Positions 1-5,943 of a stretch of DNA of 39,389 bases are shown here, piece by piece. Position numbers and translations under genes: made by a program. Position 1 is the stretch's first letter; the number at the start of each line of letters is the position of its first letter. Source of the DNA: a virus; IMG/VR virus record IMGVR_UViG_3300044618_000956, positions 1 to 39,389 of that record, one strand, 5' to 3'. The notes below the pieces were generated by a model that worked only from the letters and a program-made list of their open reading frames with translations, had not been told where the DNA came from and ran no database searches.

Positions 1-875
1 ACGATCTTGGCCAGTTCCTTGATGCCCTTGCCGCTCACCGCATGGTAGTCAATCACATGGATTTCGTTGCGTAGCACCTGATACCACCAAATCGCCGTAT
101 CATCGCGGTATCCCAGGTCCCAAGCCGTGTATGTCGGCAGGCTCGGATCATAGTCCACCTTGCCAATGCGCTTCTCATCATTGGCAAGCCGCATTTCAAG
201 GCCATAAAACGCGCCCAGGATCGCCGCCTCAAAGCTACACTCGTATTCTTGCTCATACTGGTCCTTGGACAACTGCCTGCGATTGTCCTCCAACTCCTCC
301 TCTGGCAGAATCTTGCTCTCCGATGCCTTCAGGATCAGATGATGCCACTGTTTAGGGTTCATCCTGGCCGTCTGTAGCACTTCCCAAAACTGGTTCTTGC
401 CCTTTGGCGTGCCCCCAAACACCGCCCAGCCCTGCTTATCCGACAATGCAGGCCGAATGACGTTACCCCAGACGCTCGGCCTGAAGTCGCCATACTCATC
501 CATATAGACGCCATCAAAGCCCAAGCCGCGCATGGCGTCAGCGTTATCCGCCCCGAACAGCCGAATCCGACTGCCATTGATCAGGTCCACCTGAAGTTCA
601 GCCTCATTGACCGATTTCAGCAGCGGCCTCGCATACCGCTTCATGTAGTCCCACGAAATCGACTTGGCCTGACTGCGATACGGAGCCACATAGCCATACA
701 GGCCCGTGCCGGTCGTATTCAACGCCGCGTGTTTGATGATCTCGTTGACCGCCGCGACCGTCTTGCCCGCCCGGCGATGCGCTACAAGGCAGGACCAACG
801 CTGTGTGCGTTTATGAAACGGTAGGAACGCCTTACGAGGGGCGTAGTCCAAAACTATTTCGCGTCGGTTGACCAC
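1..875 (-). CDS. terL: Terminase large subunit, N-terminal and central part (runs off the left edge)
   Basis: This is the motor ATPase and nuclease that cuts concatemers and pumps DNA into the prohead through the portal. Read from a GTG at 873-875, the chain shows a Walker A (HRRAGKT, about residues 33-39), a Walker B (VYMDEYGD, about 124-131), the GTPKGKN coupling motif near 155 and the start of the RNase H-like nuclease domain (DLGYRDDT, about 253). The frame is open to base 1, where it is cut after IKELAKIV. The C-terminal continuation is at 38949-39389. The GTG is chosen because a GGAG lies about 11 bases upstream; a TTG at 849-851 is the alternative. The start overlaps terS by 22 bases, as usual for translationally coupled terminase pairs. 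Identity is secure from the motif series. Confidence 0.95.
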   Translation of the reverse strand, partial: MVNRREIVLDYAPRKAFLPFHKRTQRWSCLVAHRRAGKTVAAVNEIIKHAALNTTGTGLYGYVAPYRSQAKSISWDYMKRYARPLLKSVNEAELQVDLINGSRIRLFGADNADAMRGLGFDGVYMDEYGDFRPSVWGNVIRPALSDKQGWAVFGGTPKGKNQFWEVLQTARMNPKQWHHLILKASESKILPEEELEDNRRQLSKDQYEQEYECSFEAAILGAFYGLEMRLANDEKRIGKVDYDPSLPTYTAWDLGYRDDTAIWWYQVLRNEIHVIDYHAVSGKGIKELAKI

Positions 876-1132
876 TTGATAGACAACTCCACAGGCCCCT
901 CATCAGCGCCCGTATGCTCCTGGCGGGCCAGCTTGGGAACATAGTATTCCAGAAGGTCCGTGAAACAGGCAAACGCGACCTTCGGGCCATCACGCTCGTA
1001 AATCTCATCAAGCCACAATTCAAGCTTGTTCGAGTTCTTGCCGATGAAGTCAGCAAGGTTCGTGCGGACTGCCTGGAGTTCCGCCTTGGGGGGACGCCCG
1101 CCTTTGCCGTGTTCCGCCTTGAACTTGGTCAT
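854..1132 (-). CDS. terS: Terminase small subunit
   Basis: A 92-residue protein directly upstream of terL and overlapping it. The small subunit recognises the packaging site on phage DNA and hands it to the large subunit. Visible features are a basic N-terminus with a GRPPKAEL segment (residues 12-19), which is common at the start of the HTH region in this class of small terminases, then a helical core (about 20-70, including DGPKVAFACFTDLLEYYVP) and an acidic tail. The length suits the compact small-terminase type. The assignment rests on position plus this architecture. It is the first gene of the long leftward late unit; the dyad and TATAAT-like box about 50 bases upstream may drive it. 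Confidence 0.82.
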   Translation of the reverse strand: MTKFKAEHGKGGRPPKAELQAVRTNLADFIGKNSNKLELWLDEIYERDGPKVAFACFTDLLEYYVPKLARQEHTGADEGPVELSIKWSTDAK

Positions 1133-1176
1133 GGGGGATAGATACCGTCGAAGGCGGGATTGTGCAAGGCCATTGC

Positions 1177-1211
1177 TGTTGCATTATACGCAACATTGCA
1201 AATTGGGAAAA
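1177..1211 (-). promoter_or_regulatory. Candidate late promoter with overlapping dyad operator
   Basis: On the minus strand a perfect TATAAT lies at 1188-1183, about 50 bases upstream of the terS start. It sits inside an inverted repeat, TGTTGC (1177-1182) / GCAACA (1190-1195), so a bound regulator would cover the -10 box. The -35 region (about 1206-1211) is poor, which would suit an activated late promoter. This is the only good -10 box upstream of the late genes that I noticed; activity is an inference. Confidence 0.35.
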
Positions 1212-1340
1212 AATTCGTGGGGAGGGGCTGACAGCCACAGCCCTACCCCCCCACCGGGATCGATAGGGGGGGGCCTATTGAGAATGCCTCGCAATGGCAC
1301 ATGAGCGGCCGCGTCGTTGTGGGCCCGGACGCAAGGCGCG

Positions 1341-1480
1341 CGTCACACACATGAGTGCATGGCCTAGCCTCACACACATGGCGCAAGGGCTAGGCTAGGT
1401 CGCGTCGCATGATGCTAGCCAGCGCGTCACATGGCGCTGCATGGCTCACACAATGGCAGGAAGGGGCATACCCCTAGCCG
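1341..1480. repeat. Cluster of short CACACACATG and CTAGCC/GGCTAG repeats
   Basis: The 10-mer CACACACATG occurs at 1344-1353 and 1371-1380. Related variants follow: GTCACATGGC near 1427 and CTCACACAATGGC near 1445. Interleaved are CTAGCC or its complement at about 1364, 1390-1399 (GCTAGGCTAGG), 1414 and 1473. The spacing is irregular, so this is not a tandem array. Such clusters next to terS can be small-terminase binding sites (pac/cos-like); that function is inferred only from location. Confidence 0.4.
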
Positions 1481-1590
1481 GATAGCGCGGGCCGTCTGAC
1501 AGCTTGATCGCGGCACCACAAATGCGGGGCGCGTGGCCAGTCGATCCACCCTCAATCCTGGCCCCAATACACGCCGTGACGATCAGGACA

Positions 1591-1835
1591 TACACACCCA
1601 TTACATGGGGTGTGTATTTGTGTCACGCTTGGCGAAAACGCTACAAAACGGACAAAGGATTTTGATTTATTCAACAAAATCAATGGGGAAAAAACGGGCT
1701 CCATTTCAAATCAGACAATTGGGGCTTGTCACGCTAGGGGTCAAGCGTGACAGAAAAAAAGGGCCAAAAATGGGAGTTTTGTAGGGGCGGGCGAACACCC
1801 CTTATCACGCCTAGCCGCCCACCAATCACGCTGTA
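1591..1835. repeat. TCACGC iterons flanking an AT-rich stretch (candidate origin)
   Basis: The box TGTCACGCT occurs at 1621-1629 and 1727-1735, with an inverted copy AGCGTGACA at 1744-1752, so the last two form a 9-bp stem. Weaker copies are TATCACGCCTAG near 1804 and AATCACGCTG near 1825. Between the first two boxes lies an AT-rich segment (about 1635-1700) with a GATTTTG (1658-1664) / CAAAATC (1675-1681) inverted repeat. At 1591-1599 / 1608-1616 there is a separate TACACACCC / GGGTGTGTA hairpin. Repeated boxes plus an AT-rich element resemble an initiator- or repressor-binding origin region; the function is inferred. Confidence 0.4.
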
Positions 1836-1872
1836 TATAAGATACAACATATGCTTAGCCCTAAATTAAAGG

Positions 1873-1901
1873 CACGAAAAAGCCCGGCTTGTGACCGGGC
1901 T
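1873..1901 (-). terminator. Rho-independent terminator of the two small minus-strand genes
   Basis: AGCCCGG (1881-1887) and CCGGGCT (1895-1901) form a 7-bp GC stem with a 7-base loop. On the minus strand the stem is followed by TTTTTCGTG, a proper U-tract. It lies about 25 bases past the stop codon at 1926 and would separate this small transcript from the late promoter region. Confidence 0.75.
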
Positions 1902-1925
1902 AAGTCGCGCCAGGATTGAAGCTGG

Positions 1926-2099
1926 CTAGGCTTGCCTGTTGAGGCTAACCAAATGATCCAAGGCGGTAACGACTTCATAACCAGCCTTAGCGGCTTTTTC
2001 GGCATTGCGCCTGTTAAAGACTTCCGCAATGGCCTTGCCGTCGCGCCGGATGATCCAGCTACCACAATGCCGGGGAAGTTCTGGAATTGAAGCTTGCAT
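1926..2099 (-). CDS. Small unknown protein (57 aa)
   Basis: Not recognised. The start ATG at 2097-2099 has a GGAG about 9 bases upstream, placed within the end of the preceding gene, which argues for translational coupling. The product has a WIIRRDGKAIAEVFNRRNAEKAAKAGYEV segment like the small single-sheet phage proteins that begin with a two-strand hairpin followed by a helix. An upstream in-frame ATG (2136-2138) would add 13 residues but would lie inside the neighbour and has no better ribosome site. The terminator at 1873-1901 ends the transcript. Probably an early accessory protein; no function can be given. Confidence 0.6.
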   Translation of the reverse strand: MQASIPELPRHCGSWIIRRDGKAIAEVFNRRNAEKAAKAGYEVVTALDHLVSLNRQA

Positions 2100-2103
2100 C
2101 GGT

Positions 2104-2262
2104 TCAGGCTCCAATCGGATTTGCGTTGAATTCGTCATGCAGGTCGGAAGCCAGCTTATCATAAGCGCCCTGGCCTAGCACGGAGTCGAAAGCCTCGCGC
2201 AACGTCATGCCCTCCGCAATGCGCGAAAGGATCATCTGGCTAATGGCTTGCGTCTTAGTCAT
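2104..2262 (-). CDS. Small unknown protein (52 aa)
   Basis: Not recognised. The ATG at 2260-2262 follows a strong AGGAGAAAACGAC ribosome site, the same leader used by several rightward early genes, so this is very likely translated. The product is mostly helical (AISQMILSRIAEGMTLREAF, about residues 6-25) and acidic at the end. It is the first gene of a two-gene leftward unit that diverges from the rightward early operon at 2420. Such tiny immediate-early products often bind host proteins, but nothing in this sequence shows that. Confidence 0.65.
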   Translation of the reverse strand: MTKTQAISQMILSRIAEGMTLREAFDSVLGQGAYDKLASDLHDEFNANPIGA

Positions 2263-2419
2263 GTCGTTTTCTCCTCTGTCGACAACCAACCCTATCACCC
2301 CCCTACACCCCGTCAATCCACATAATTCCACTTTTTTGCAATTATCCCTATTGCATTACGAATCGCCCTAGGGCATGGTCTGGTCATAGGCCAATCACGG
2401 CCAGGACGGAGAAAACGAT
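2263..2419. promoter_or_regulatory. Divergent control region of the early genes
   Basis: The 157 bases between the leftward 2262 gene and the rightward 2420 gene must hold promoters for both directions. Visible items are TTGCAATTATCCCTATTGCAT near 2336-2356, two TTGCA/TGCAA boxes resembling those around the terS dyad, and a TGTCGACA palindrome at 2277-2284. No clean -35/-10 pair can be defined by eye. Confidence 0.4.
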
Positions 2420-2599
2420 ATGACCTTTAAGGAGTATTCCAACGGCTGGTGCGTCTATTTCGACAAGCTTCGCAATGGTTGGTATGAAACCTATGTGCGA
2501 GACGCGCGGGGCGAAATGCACGACAAAATGCGTTGCGACACTTACGCCGGGGCGCGTGAGTATTACCGCGCGTTCCAGGCTATCGCTAAAAACGCCTAA
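2420..2599 (+). CDS. Small unknown protein (59 aa), first gene of the early operon
   Basis: Not recognised. The ATG at 2420 is preceded by GGACGGAGAAAACGAT, the recurring early-gene leader. The product is rich in aromatic and charged residues (NGWCVYFDKLRNGWYETYV, about 8-26; then a TYAGAREYYRAFQAIA helix). This strand-then-helix pattern is typical of very small phage accessory proteins. The reading frame has balanced coding composition and ends in TAA at 2597-2599. It opens the rightward early operon. Confidence 0.65.
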   Translation: MTFKEYSNGWCVYFDKLRNGWYETYVRDARGEMHDKMRCDTYAGAREYYRAFQAIAKNA

Positions 2600-2627
2600 C
2601 CCTCAACACAACGCCGATAACCGGCCC

Positions 2628-2657
2628 AAGGCGGGAGCGCACAGCGTGGCCCGCCTT
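2628..2657 (+). other. Intergenic hairpin
   Basis: AAGGCGGG (2628-2635) pairs with CCCGCCTT (2650-2657) over a 14-base loop, between the first two early genes. No T-run follows, so it is not a simple terminator. It may be a partial attenuator or an mRNA-stability element. Confidence 0.35.
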
Positions 2658-2683
2658 AAGGCTGCAAAATAGGAGATTGCACA

Positions 2684-2863
2684 ATGTCTGCTGGCGACCT
2701 TGAACGCCTAATCGCCATTGAACGCGATATCGTGAAACTCACGATTGGCGCGGCCAGCCTCTATCCTGGCACGGCCAAGGCGCGAAAGGATCTGGAGCGC
2801 GCCGATAAGCTGTCCCTGGAGTCCGCCAAGATTTTCAAGCGGCTTTCCGCCCGCTTGTCCTGA
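2684..2863 (+). CDS. Small helical protein (59 aa)
   Basis: Not recognised. The ATG at 2684 follows a good AGGAGATTGCACA ribosome site. The product is almost entirely helical, with a charged heptad-like region (AKARKDLERADKLSLESAK, about 31-49), so a small helical bundle or coiled coil is likely. The gene is separated from its neighbour by a hairpin and from the next gene by 21 bases containing another AGGAGAAAACACA leader. Confidence 0.6.
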   Translation: MSAGDLERLIAIERDIVKLTIGAASLYPGTAKARKDLERADKLSLESAKIFKRLSARLS

Positions 2864-2884
2864 ACCCTCATAGGAGAAAACACA

Positions 2885-3241
2885 ATGCGTAAATCTGAAT
2901 TGCTTGATCATTGGGCAAGCCTAAAGCCAGGGCTCCCCCTCAAGCCGAACGCCATTCACAACCGGCATAAGGGCTCAACATACGGCCATGACGGTATCAG
3001 GATTGAGGGCTCGCCAGAATTCATTGACTCGATCCTTTCCCGCCTCCAGGACCTGCTAGCCTATGAGAACGCGGACACGCGGCTAGGCGTGGCCTATGCC
3101 CAAGTGTCAGCCAAGCCCGGTAAGGATCACTCCGGCGGCGACCATGTATGCTACGTCAAGTTTCACGAACGCGGCGATGAAGCCAAGATTGCCAACCGCG
3201 CATTTGGTGAAGTCACCTTCAAGCGCCCTCGCGCCGCCTGA
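2885..3241 (+). CDS. Conserved phage hypothetical protein (118 aa)
   Basis: Function unknown. The ATG at 2885 has the AGGAGAAAACACA leader. The NRHKGSTYGHDGIRIEGS segment (about 26-43) followed by an EFIDSILSRLQDLLAYEN helix and then YAQVS-like strands is a pattern I associate with an uncharacterised protein family seen in phages of Proteobacteria. No catalytic motif is evident. It is a well-expressed-looking early gene with typical codon use. Confidence 0.65.
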   Translation: MRKSELLDHWASLKPGLPLKPNAIHNRHKGSTYGHDGIRIEGSPEFIDSILSRLQDLLAYENADTRLGVAYAQVSAKPGKDHSGGDHVCYVKFHERGDEAKIANRAFGEVTFKRPRAA

Positions 3242-3267
3242 TAGCCCATCAATCCAGGAAATTGCAC

Positions 3268-3537
3268 ATGACTGACTACGCCCCCGGCCCATGGCACGCT
3301 CACAAAACCGGAATCGTGACGTTCTACGGAACGCGACGGATTCAGGTTGCCTCCGCTCGTCAACCCCTTTTCACCGCCGAATGTCAGGAAGCCAACGCCC
3401 GCCTGATCGCCGCCGCGCCTGAATTGTTGGCGGCCTTGCAAGCCGTGGCGGATTATTGGGCGGGCGGCGACGTTCCAGAAGTCTTGGATACGCAAATGCG
3501 CGCCGCCATCGCCAAGGCTACCGGGGGGCAATCATGA
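3268..3537 (+). CDS. Conserved phage hypothetical protein (89 aa)
   Basis: Unknown function, but the ANARLIAAAPELLAAL stretch (near residues 43-59) is a widely repeated signature of small phage proteins that begin with a short GPW-containing beta region. The ATG at 3268 is chosen over the one two codons upstream because AGGAAA sits at the right distance from it. The stop overlaps the next start (ATGA), so the two are translationally coupled. Confidence 0.7.
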   Translation: MTDYAPGPWHAHKTGIVTFYGTRRIQVASARQPLFTAECQEANARLIAAAPELLAALQAVADYWAGGDVPEVLDTQMRAAIAKATGGQS

Positions 3538-3695
3538 CCCCCCGTCAGATCCTATCCCACGCGATAGAGGAGGCCGTCACGTTCGGAGACATTCCCGCGC
3601 CACTAGAGCCCGCCGTGATGACCGCCGCGTCAATGCTGCCCGATAGCGTCCTGGATTGTTTCGTTCGGCAATGCCGCCTAGCGGAGCGTCGCTAG
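3534..3695 (+). CDS. Small unknown protein (53 aa)
   Basis: Not recognised. It starts in an ATGA overlap with the previous gene, behind a GGGGGG purine tract, and ends where the next gene starts at a GTG sharing one base with its TAG. The product is a short, mostly helical protein with two hydrophobic helices and a basic Arg-rich end (RQCRLAERR). Coupled translation in both directions supports a real gene. Confidence 0.55.
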   Translation: MTPRQILSHAIEEAVTFGDIPAPLEPAVMTAASMLPDSVLDCFVRQCRLAERR

Positions 3696-4039
3696 TGCCG
3701 CGACAGTCACCGTCAACATACACACCGGAGGATGACGCGCTGTTAGTGTCTATGCGAGCGCAAGGCCTCTACTGGACCGAGATAGCGGAGGCCCTGGCGC
3801 GTTCGTTTAACAGCGTCAAAGGCCGTCATAGCCAGCTTACCAAGACAGGCGGGCGGTCCAATAGCGTGTCGATCAATCCGCACGACTTCGGCAAGCAATG
3901 CGAGCGCCACGCGCAAGCCGTCATGCGGCATGGCGGCTTTGCGGCCTTCACTGACAATGGCGACAAGCGCGGCGCGTTCGGCATTTGCGGGCCGCTTGTG
4001 TGGCCCAAAAAGATTGCGATAAGTGCAAAAAGGGGTTGA
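3695..4039 (+). CDS. GcrA/Myb-like HTH DNA-binding protein (paralogue 1)
   Basis: The N-terminal 45 residues form a tri-helical HTH: YTPEDDALLVSMRAQGLYWT, then EIAEALARSFNSVKGRHSQL. This aligns with three other proteins in this operon (at 4494, 5599 and 8402) through the pattern W/Y-T-x-x-x-D-x-x-L, then IA, then a recognition helix ending GR-x-x-x-L. The last 65 residues are not recognised. The GTG at 3695 is chosen because it overlaps the upstream stop (TAGTG) and has a GGAG 10 bases before it; an ATG at 3671 would add 8 residues but has no ribosome site. Role inferred: transcription control of phage or host promoters. Confidence 0.65.
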   Translation: MPRQSPSTYTPEDDALLVSMRAQGLYWTEIAEALARSFNSVKGRHSQLTKTGGRSNSVSINPHDFGKQCERHAQAVMRHGGFAAFTDNGDKRGAFGICGPLVWPKKIAISAKRG

Positions 4040-4092
4040 TTTGTAATTCGCCCCCGTCTACCGTCAATCATCGCTTCAGAGGAGAAAACGCG

Positions 4093-4488
4093 ATGTCTAC
4101 CGAAACCAACCACGCCCGCGACAATGCCCACGCTTGGGCGCAAACGATTGCCGATATGGTGGCCGCGCTTGCCGCCGATGCCGGATGCGATGACGCGCAA
4201 GAAGCTATCCAAGAGGCCCCGCTTTCCGTTGACGTGCGTTCGGGCTGGTATTGCCCCGGCATGTTAGCGGAGCCCGTCGAATATCAAATCCTTCTGTCAA
4301 CGGGCGGCCCCGCGCTTCGCATCACCGGCCAGCTTGGCGCACACGGCGAGGCGGGCACCGCTCACATGGAATATCAGGATTGGGGCACTCCCTGGACCCG
4401 CTACCATCCCCCGCTCCACAGTGAATTGTTTGACTCGCACAACGCGGACGTTCTGACCTTCGCTCAACAATTCTATTTTGCGGAGTGA
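4093..4488 (+). CDS. Conserved phage hypothetical protein (131 aa)
   Basis: The ATG at 4093 is preceded by AGAGGAGAAAACGCG, a strong ribosome site. The chain has an N-terminal helical, acidic half and a C-terminal half with LLSTGGPALRITGQL (about 70-84) and MEYQDWGTPW (about 96-105). I recognise this STGGPAxRI ... YQDWGTPW pattern from an uncharacterised protein recurrent in Proteobacteria phages and prophages. No enzyme motif is visible. Its TGA is followed after 5 bases by the GcrA-like gene, so the two are probably co-translated. Confidence 0.7.
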   Translation: MSTETNHARDNAHAWAQTIADMVAALAADAGCDDAQEAIQEAPLSVDVRSGWYCPGMLAEPVEYQILLSTGGPALRITGQLGAHGEAGTAHMEYQDWGTPWTRYHPPLHSELFDSHNADVLTFAQQFYFAE

Positions 4489-4493
4489 GGGTC

Positions 4494-5009
4494 ATGCCCT
4501 GGTCCGAAGCCCAAGACGCGACGATCCTACGCCTACAATCGGAGGGCTACAGCGCCTCCGAGACGGGCAAGGCCGTAGGCGTCACCCGTAACGCAGTCAT
4601 CGGTCGCCTGTATCGTTTGCGGGCTCACGGCCAAGGCTTGCCCGCTAGGGTTCATCCACCGCGCCAAGAGCCCAAGCCCAAGCCCGCCAAAGCCCCGCGC
4701 TTCCCCAAGGACAAGCCGGTTATGCGGACTATGGCGGAAAACATAGGCCCGCCACCCACGGCCAAGGCGGAACGCAAGCCTTGGCGTGAGGCCATGCTAG
4801 AAGCCTTCTCGCCCCTGCCTGACTCACAGCCGGTGCTATGGTCCCAACGTGGCCGTGCGGCTTGTGCGTGGCCTGTAGGCGGCGACGGCGAAGGGCTAAT
4901 CAGTTGCGCCATGCCCACCGATGGCCGTAGCTATTGCGCCCATCATCACGCGCTTGCGTATGTCCAGACAAAGCGGCTTGATCCTAGGAAGTTTAGGAAG
5001 TTCGCATGA
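4494..5009 (+). CDS. gcrA-like: GcrA family cell-cycle regulator homologue (paralogue 2, full-length)
   Basis: A 171-residue protein with both hallmarks of GcrA, the alphaproteobacterial factor that binds sigma70 RNA polymerase and methylated GANTC promoters. Residues 1-45 are the HTH (WSEAQDATILRLQSEGYSAS, then GVTRNAVIGRLYRL at 29-42), the VTRNAVIGR core being nearly diagnostic. Residues 46-100 are a Pro/Lys-rich linker. Residues 121-156 carry the C-terminal motif: CAWPVGG (C124), C138, YCAHHHALAY (C148, H150-H152). The ATG at 4494 follows GGAGTGAGGGTC; a GTG at 4485 in frame is the alternative. It overlaps the next gene by ATGA. Role inferred: redirecting host transcription. Confidence 0.8.
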   Translation: MPWSEAQDATILRLQSEGYSASETGKAVGVTRNAVIGRLYRLRAHGQGLPARVHPPRQEPKPKPAKAPRFPKDKPVMRTMAENIGPPPTAKAERKPWREAMLEAFSPLPDSQPVLWSQRGRAACAWPVGGDGEGLISCAMPTDGRSYCAHHHALAYVQTKRLDPRKFRKFA

Positions 5010-5602
5010 GAGTTCTTGTCGCCTGCGAATATAGCGGGACCGTTCGCAATGCGTTTACGGCCCGTGGACATGACGCCTGGTCATGTGACTTGCTGCCAAG
5101 CGAGGACAGATCAGAACGCCATATTATCGGGGACGCCTTGACCCTGCTTGGCGATGGCTGGGATTTGCTTATCGCACACCCGCCATGCACCAGGCTGTGC
5201 AATTCTGGCGTCCGTTGGCTCTTGACACCGCCGCCAGGCAAGACCGCCGACCAGATGCAGCGCGAACTGCAGGAGGGCGCGGCCCTGTTCTCGGCTTTCT
5301 GGAACGCACCCATTGACCGGATCGCCGTTGAAAATCCCGTCATGCACAGACACGCTAAAGCCCTGATCGAGGGCTACCAAGCCCCGGCGCAATCGGTTCA
5401 GCCTTGGCAGTTCGGCCACGGCGAGTGCAAGCGCACCTGCCTCTGGCTCAAGAACCTCCCGCCGCTGATCCCCACCGACGTTGTTGAGGGCCGGGAACAG
5501 CGCGTCCATCGTATGCCGCCTGGCGCGGATCGCTGGAAGGAGCGTTCGCGCTTTTACTCAGGCATTGCCGCCGCAATGGCGGATCAATGGGGGCAAGCAT
5601 GA
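5006..5602 (+). CDS. Short DNA cytosine-C5-methyltransferase-like protein
   Basis: A 198-residue Rossmann-type protein. The N-terminus VLVACEYSG (3-11) matches the SAM-binding start of C5-methyltransferases, HPPCT (58-62) is in the place of the catalytic Pro-Cys loop (motif IV), and VENP (108-111) replaces the ENV of motif VI. A PWQFGHGECKRTCLWLK segment (133-149) is typical of this short phage family, usually annotated only as DNA methyltransferase. There is no separate target-recognition domain, so target and even the base modified are unknown. It overlaps both neighbours by 4 bases and lies 1.4 kb before the QueD/DpdA-like genes, so a DNA-modification role fits. Confidence 0.7.
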   Translation: MRVLVACEYSGTVRNAFTARGHDAWSCDLLPSEDRSERHIIGDALTLLGDGWDLLIAHPPCTRLCNSGVRWLLTPPPGKTADQMQRELQEGAALFSAFWNAPIDRIAVENPVMHRHAKALIEGYQAPAQSVQPWQFGHGECKRTCLWLKNLPPLIPTDVVEGREQRVHRMPPGADRWKERSRFYSGIAAAMADQWGQA

Positions 5603-5841
5603 CCGACCGTCTAGCCCGCGCCACGGCTTCCCTGAAAGCCCTGTATACCGACCCGGTGCAGAAGGCGAGGCTTATGGAGGCCCGCCACGGCGCGGCATTG
5701 TGGACGGGAACGGAAGATGAATTGTTGTTGTGGTATAGAAAATATGGGTTTCCTAACGCCTGGATAGCCCAACACTTAGACCGAACAACCAACGCGGTTA
5801 TTGGCCGCTATCACCGACTTATGAAGGAGAAAACAAAATGA
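5599..5841 (+). CDS. GcrA/Myb-like HTH protein (paralogue 3)
   Basis: An 80-residue protein whose C-terminal half is an HTH of the same type as the GcrA-like proteins nearby: WTGTEDELLLWYRKYGFPNA, then WIAQHLDRTTNAVIGRYHRL (about 58-77). The recognition helix TTNAVIGRYHRL closely copies the TRNAVIGRLYRL of the full-length homologue. The N-terminal 38 residues are helical and unassigned. The ATG at 5599 overlaps the upstream TGA and sits after GGGGGCAAGC. Probably a small transcription factor, or one that competes with the longer paralogue for sites. Confidence 0.7.
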   Translation: MTDRLARATASLKALYTDPVQKARLMEARHGAALWTGTEDELLLWYRKYGFPNAWIAQHLDRTTNAVIGRYHRLMKEKTK

Positions 5842-5939
5842 CCTATCTGAGACTTGCTTTCGAGTGCCTGTTCACGATTGGCGCGTTCTTGGCCTTTGCT
5901 TTGCTGGCCGTCACGTTTGCCGCGATTGTGGGGGGCTGA
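5838..5939 (+). CDS. Single-pass membrane mini-protein (33 aa)
   Basis: The ATG at 5838 overlaps the previous stop by 4 bases and follows AAGGAGAAAACAAA. The product is one hydrophobic helix (about residues 6-31, FECLFTIGAFLAFALLAVTF core) with a Gly-Gly end and almost no soluble part, so it should insert in the inner membrane. Function unknown; possibilities include a superinfection or host-membrane effector. It is not near the lysis genes, so a holin role is unlikely. Confidence 0.55.
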   Translation: MTYLRLAFECLFTIGAFLAFALLAVTFAAIVGG

Positions 5940-5943
5940 TTAG

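Larger units (their letters stand above)
1133..1875. other. Long non-coding control region between terS and the small minus-strand genes
   Basis: About 740 bases with no convincing gene on either strand. It holds the putative late promoter and dyad (1177-1211), two GC hairpins (GGGCTG 1225-1230 with CAGCCC 1238-1243; a C7 run at 1246-1252 facing a G8 run at 1266-1273), a cluster of short CACACACATG and CTAGCC-type repeats (1341-1480), a 9-bp hairpin at 1591-1616, an AT-rich stretch near 1635-1700 and repeated TCACGC boxes (1621-1831). Position next to terS and the repeat content suggest a packaging site, a replication origin, or both. None is proven by sequence alone. Confidence 0.6.

Noticed and set aside
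1591-1616. TACACACCC / GGGTGTGTA hairpin considered as a terminator
   Set aside because: Only TTTG follows and no gene ends nearby; kept as part of the candidate origin region.
1726-1753. TGTCACGCT / AGCGTGACA hairpin followed by AAAAAAA, considered as a terminator
   Set aside because: The run after the stem is A on the plus strand, and on the minus strand the T-run lies before the stem, so it does not terminate on either strand. It is listed instead as an inverted pair of iterons.
1533-1784. Plus-strand open frame of 83 codons in the non-coding region
   Set aside because: Starts at a GTG without a ribosome site, has an odd basic composition and crosses the iterons and the inverted repeats; no family resemblance.
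5838-5939. 33-residue membrane protein considered as the holin
   Set aside because: It is an early gene distant from the lysis genes and has one helix only; the two-helix protein at 15229-15483 next to Rz/Rz1 is a far better candidate.
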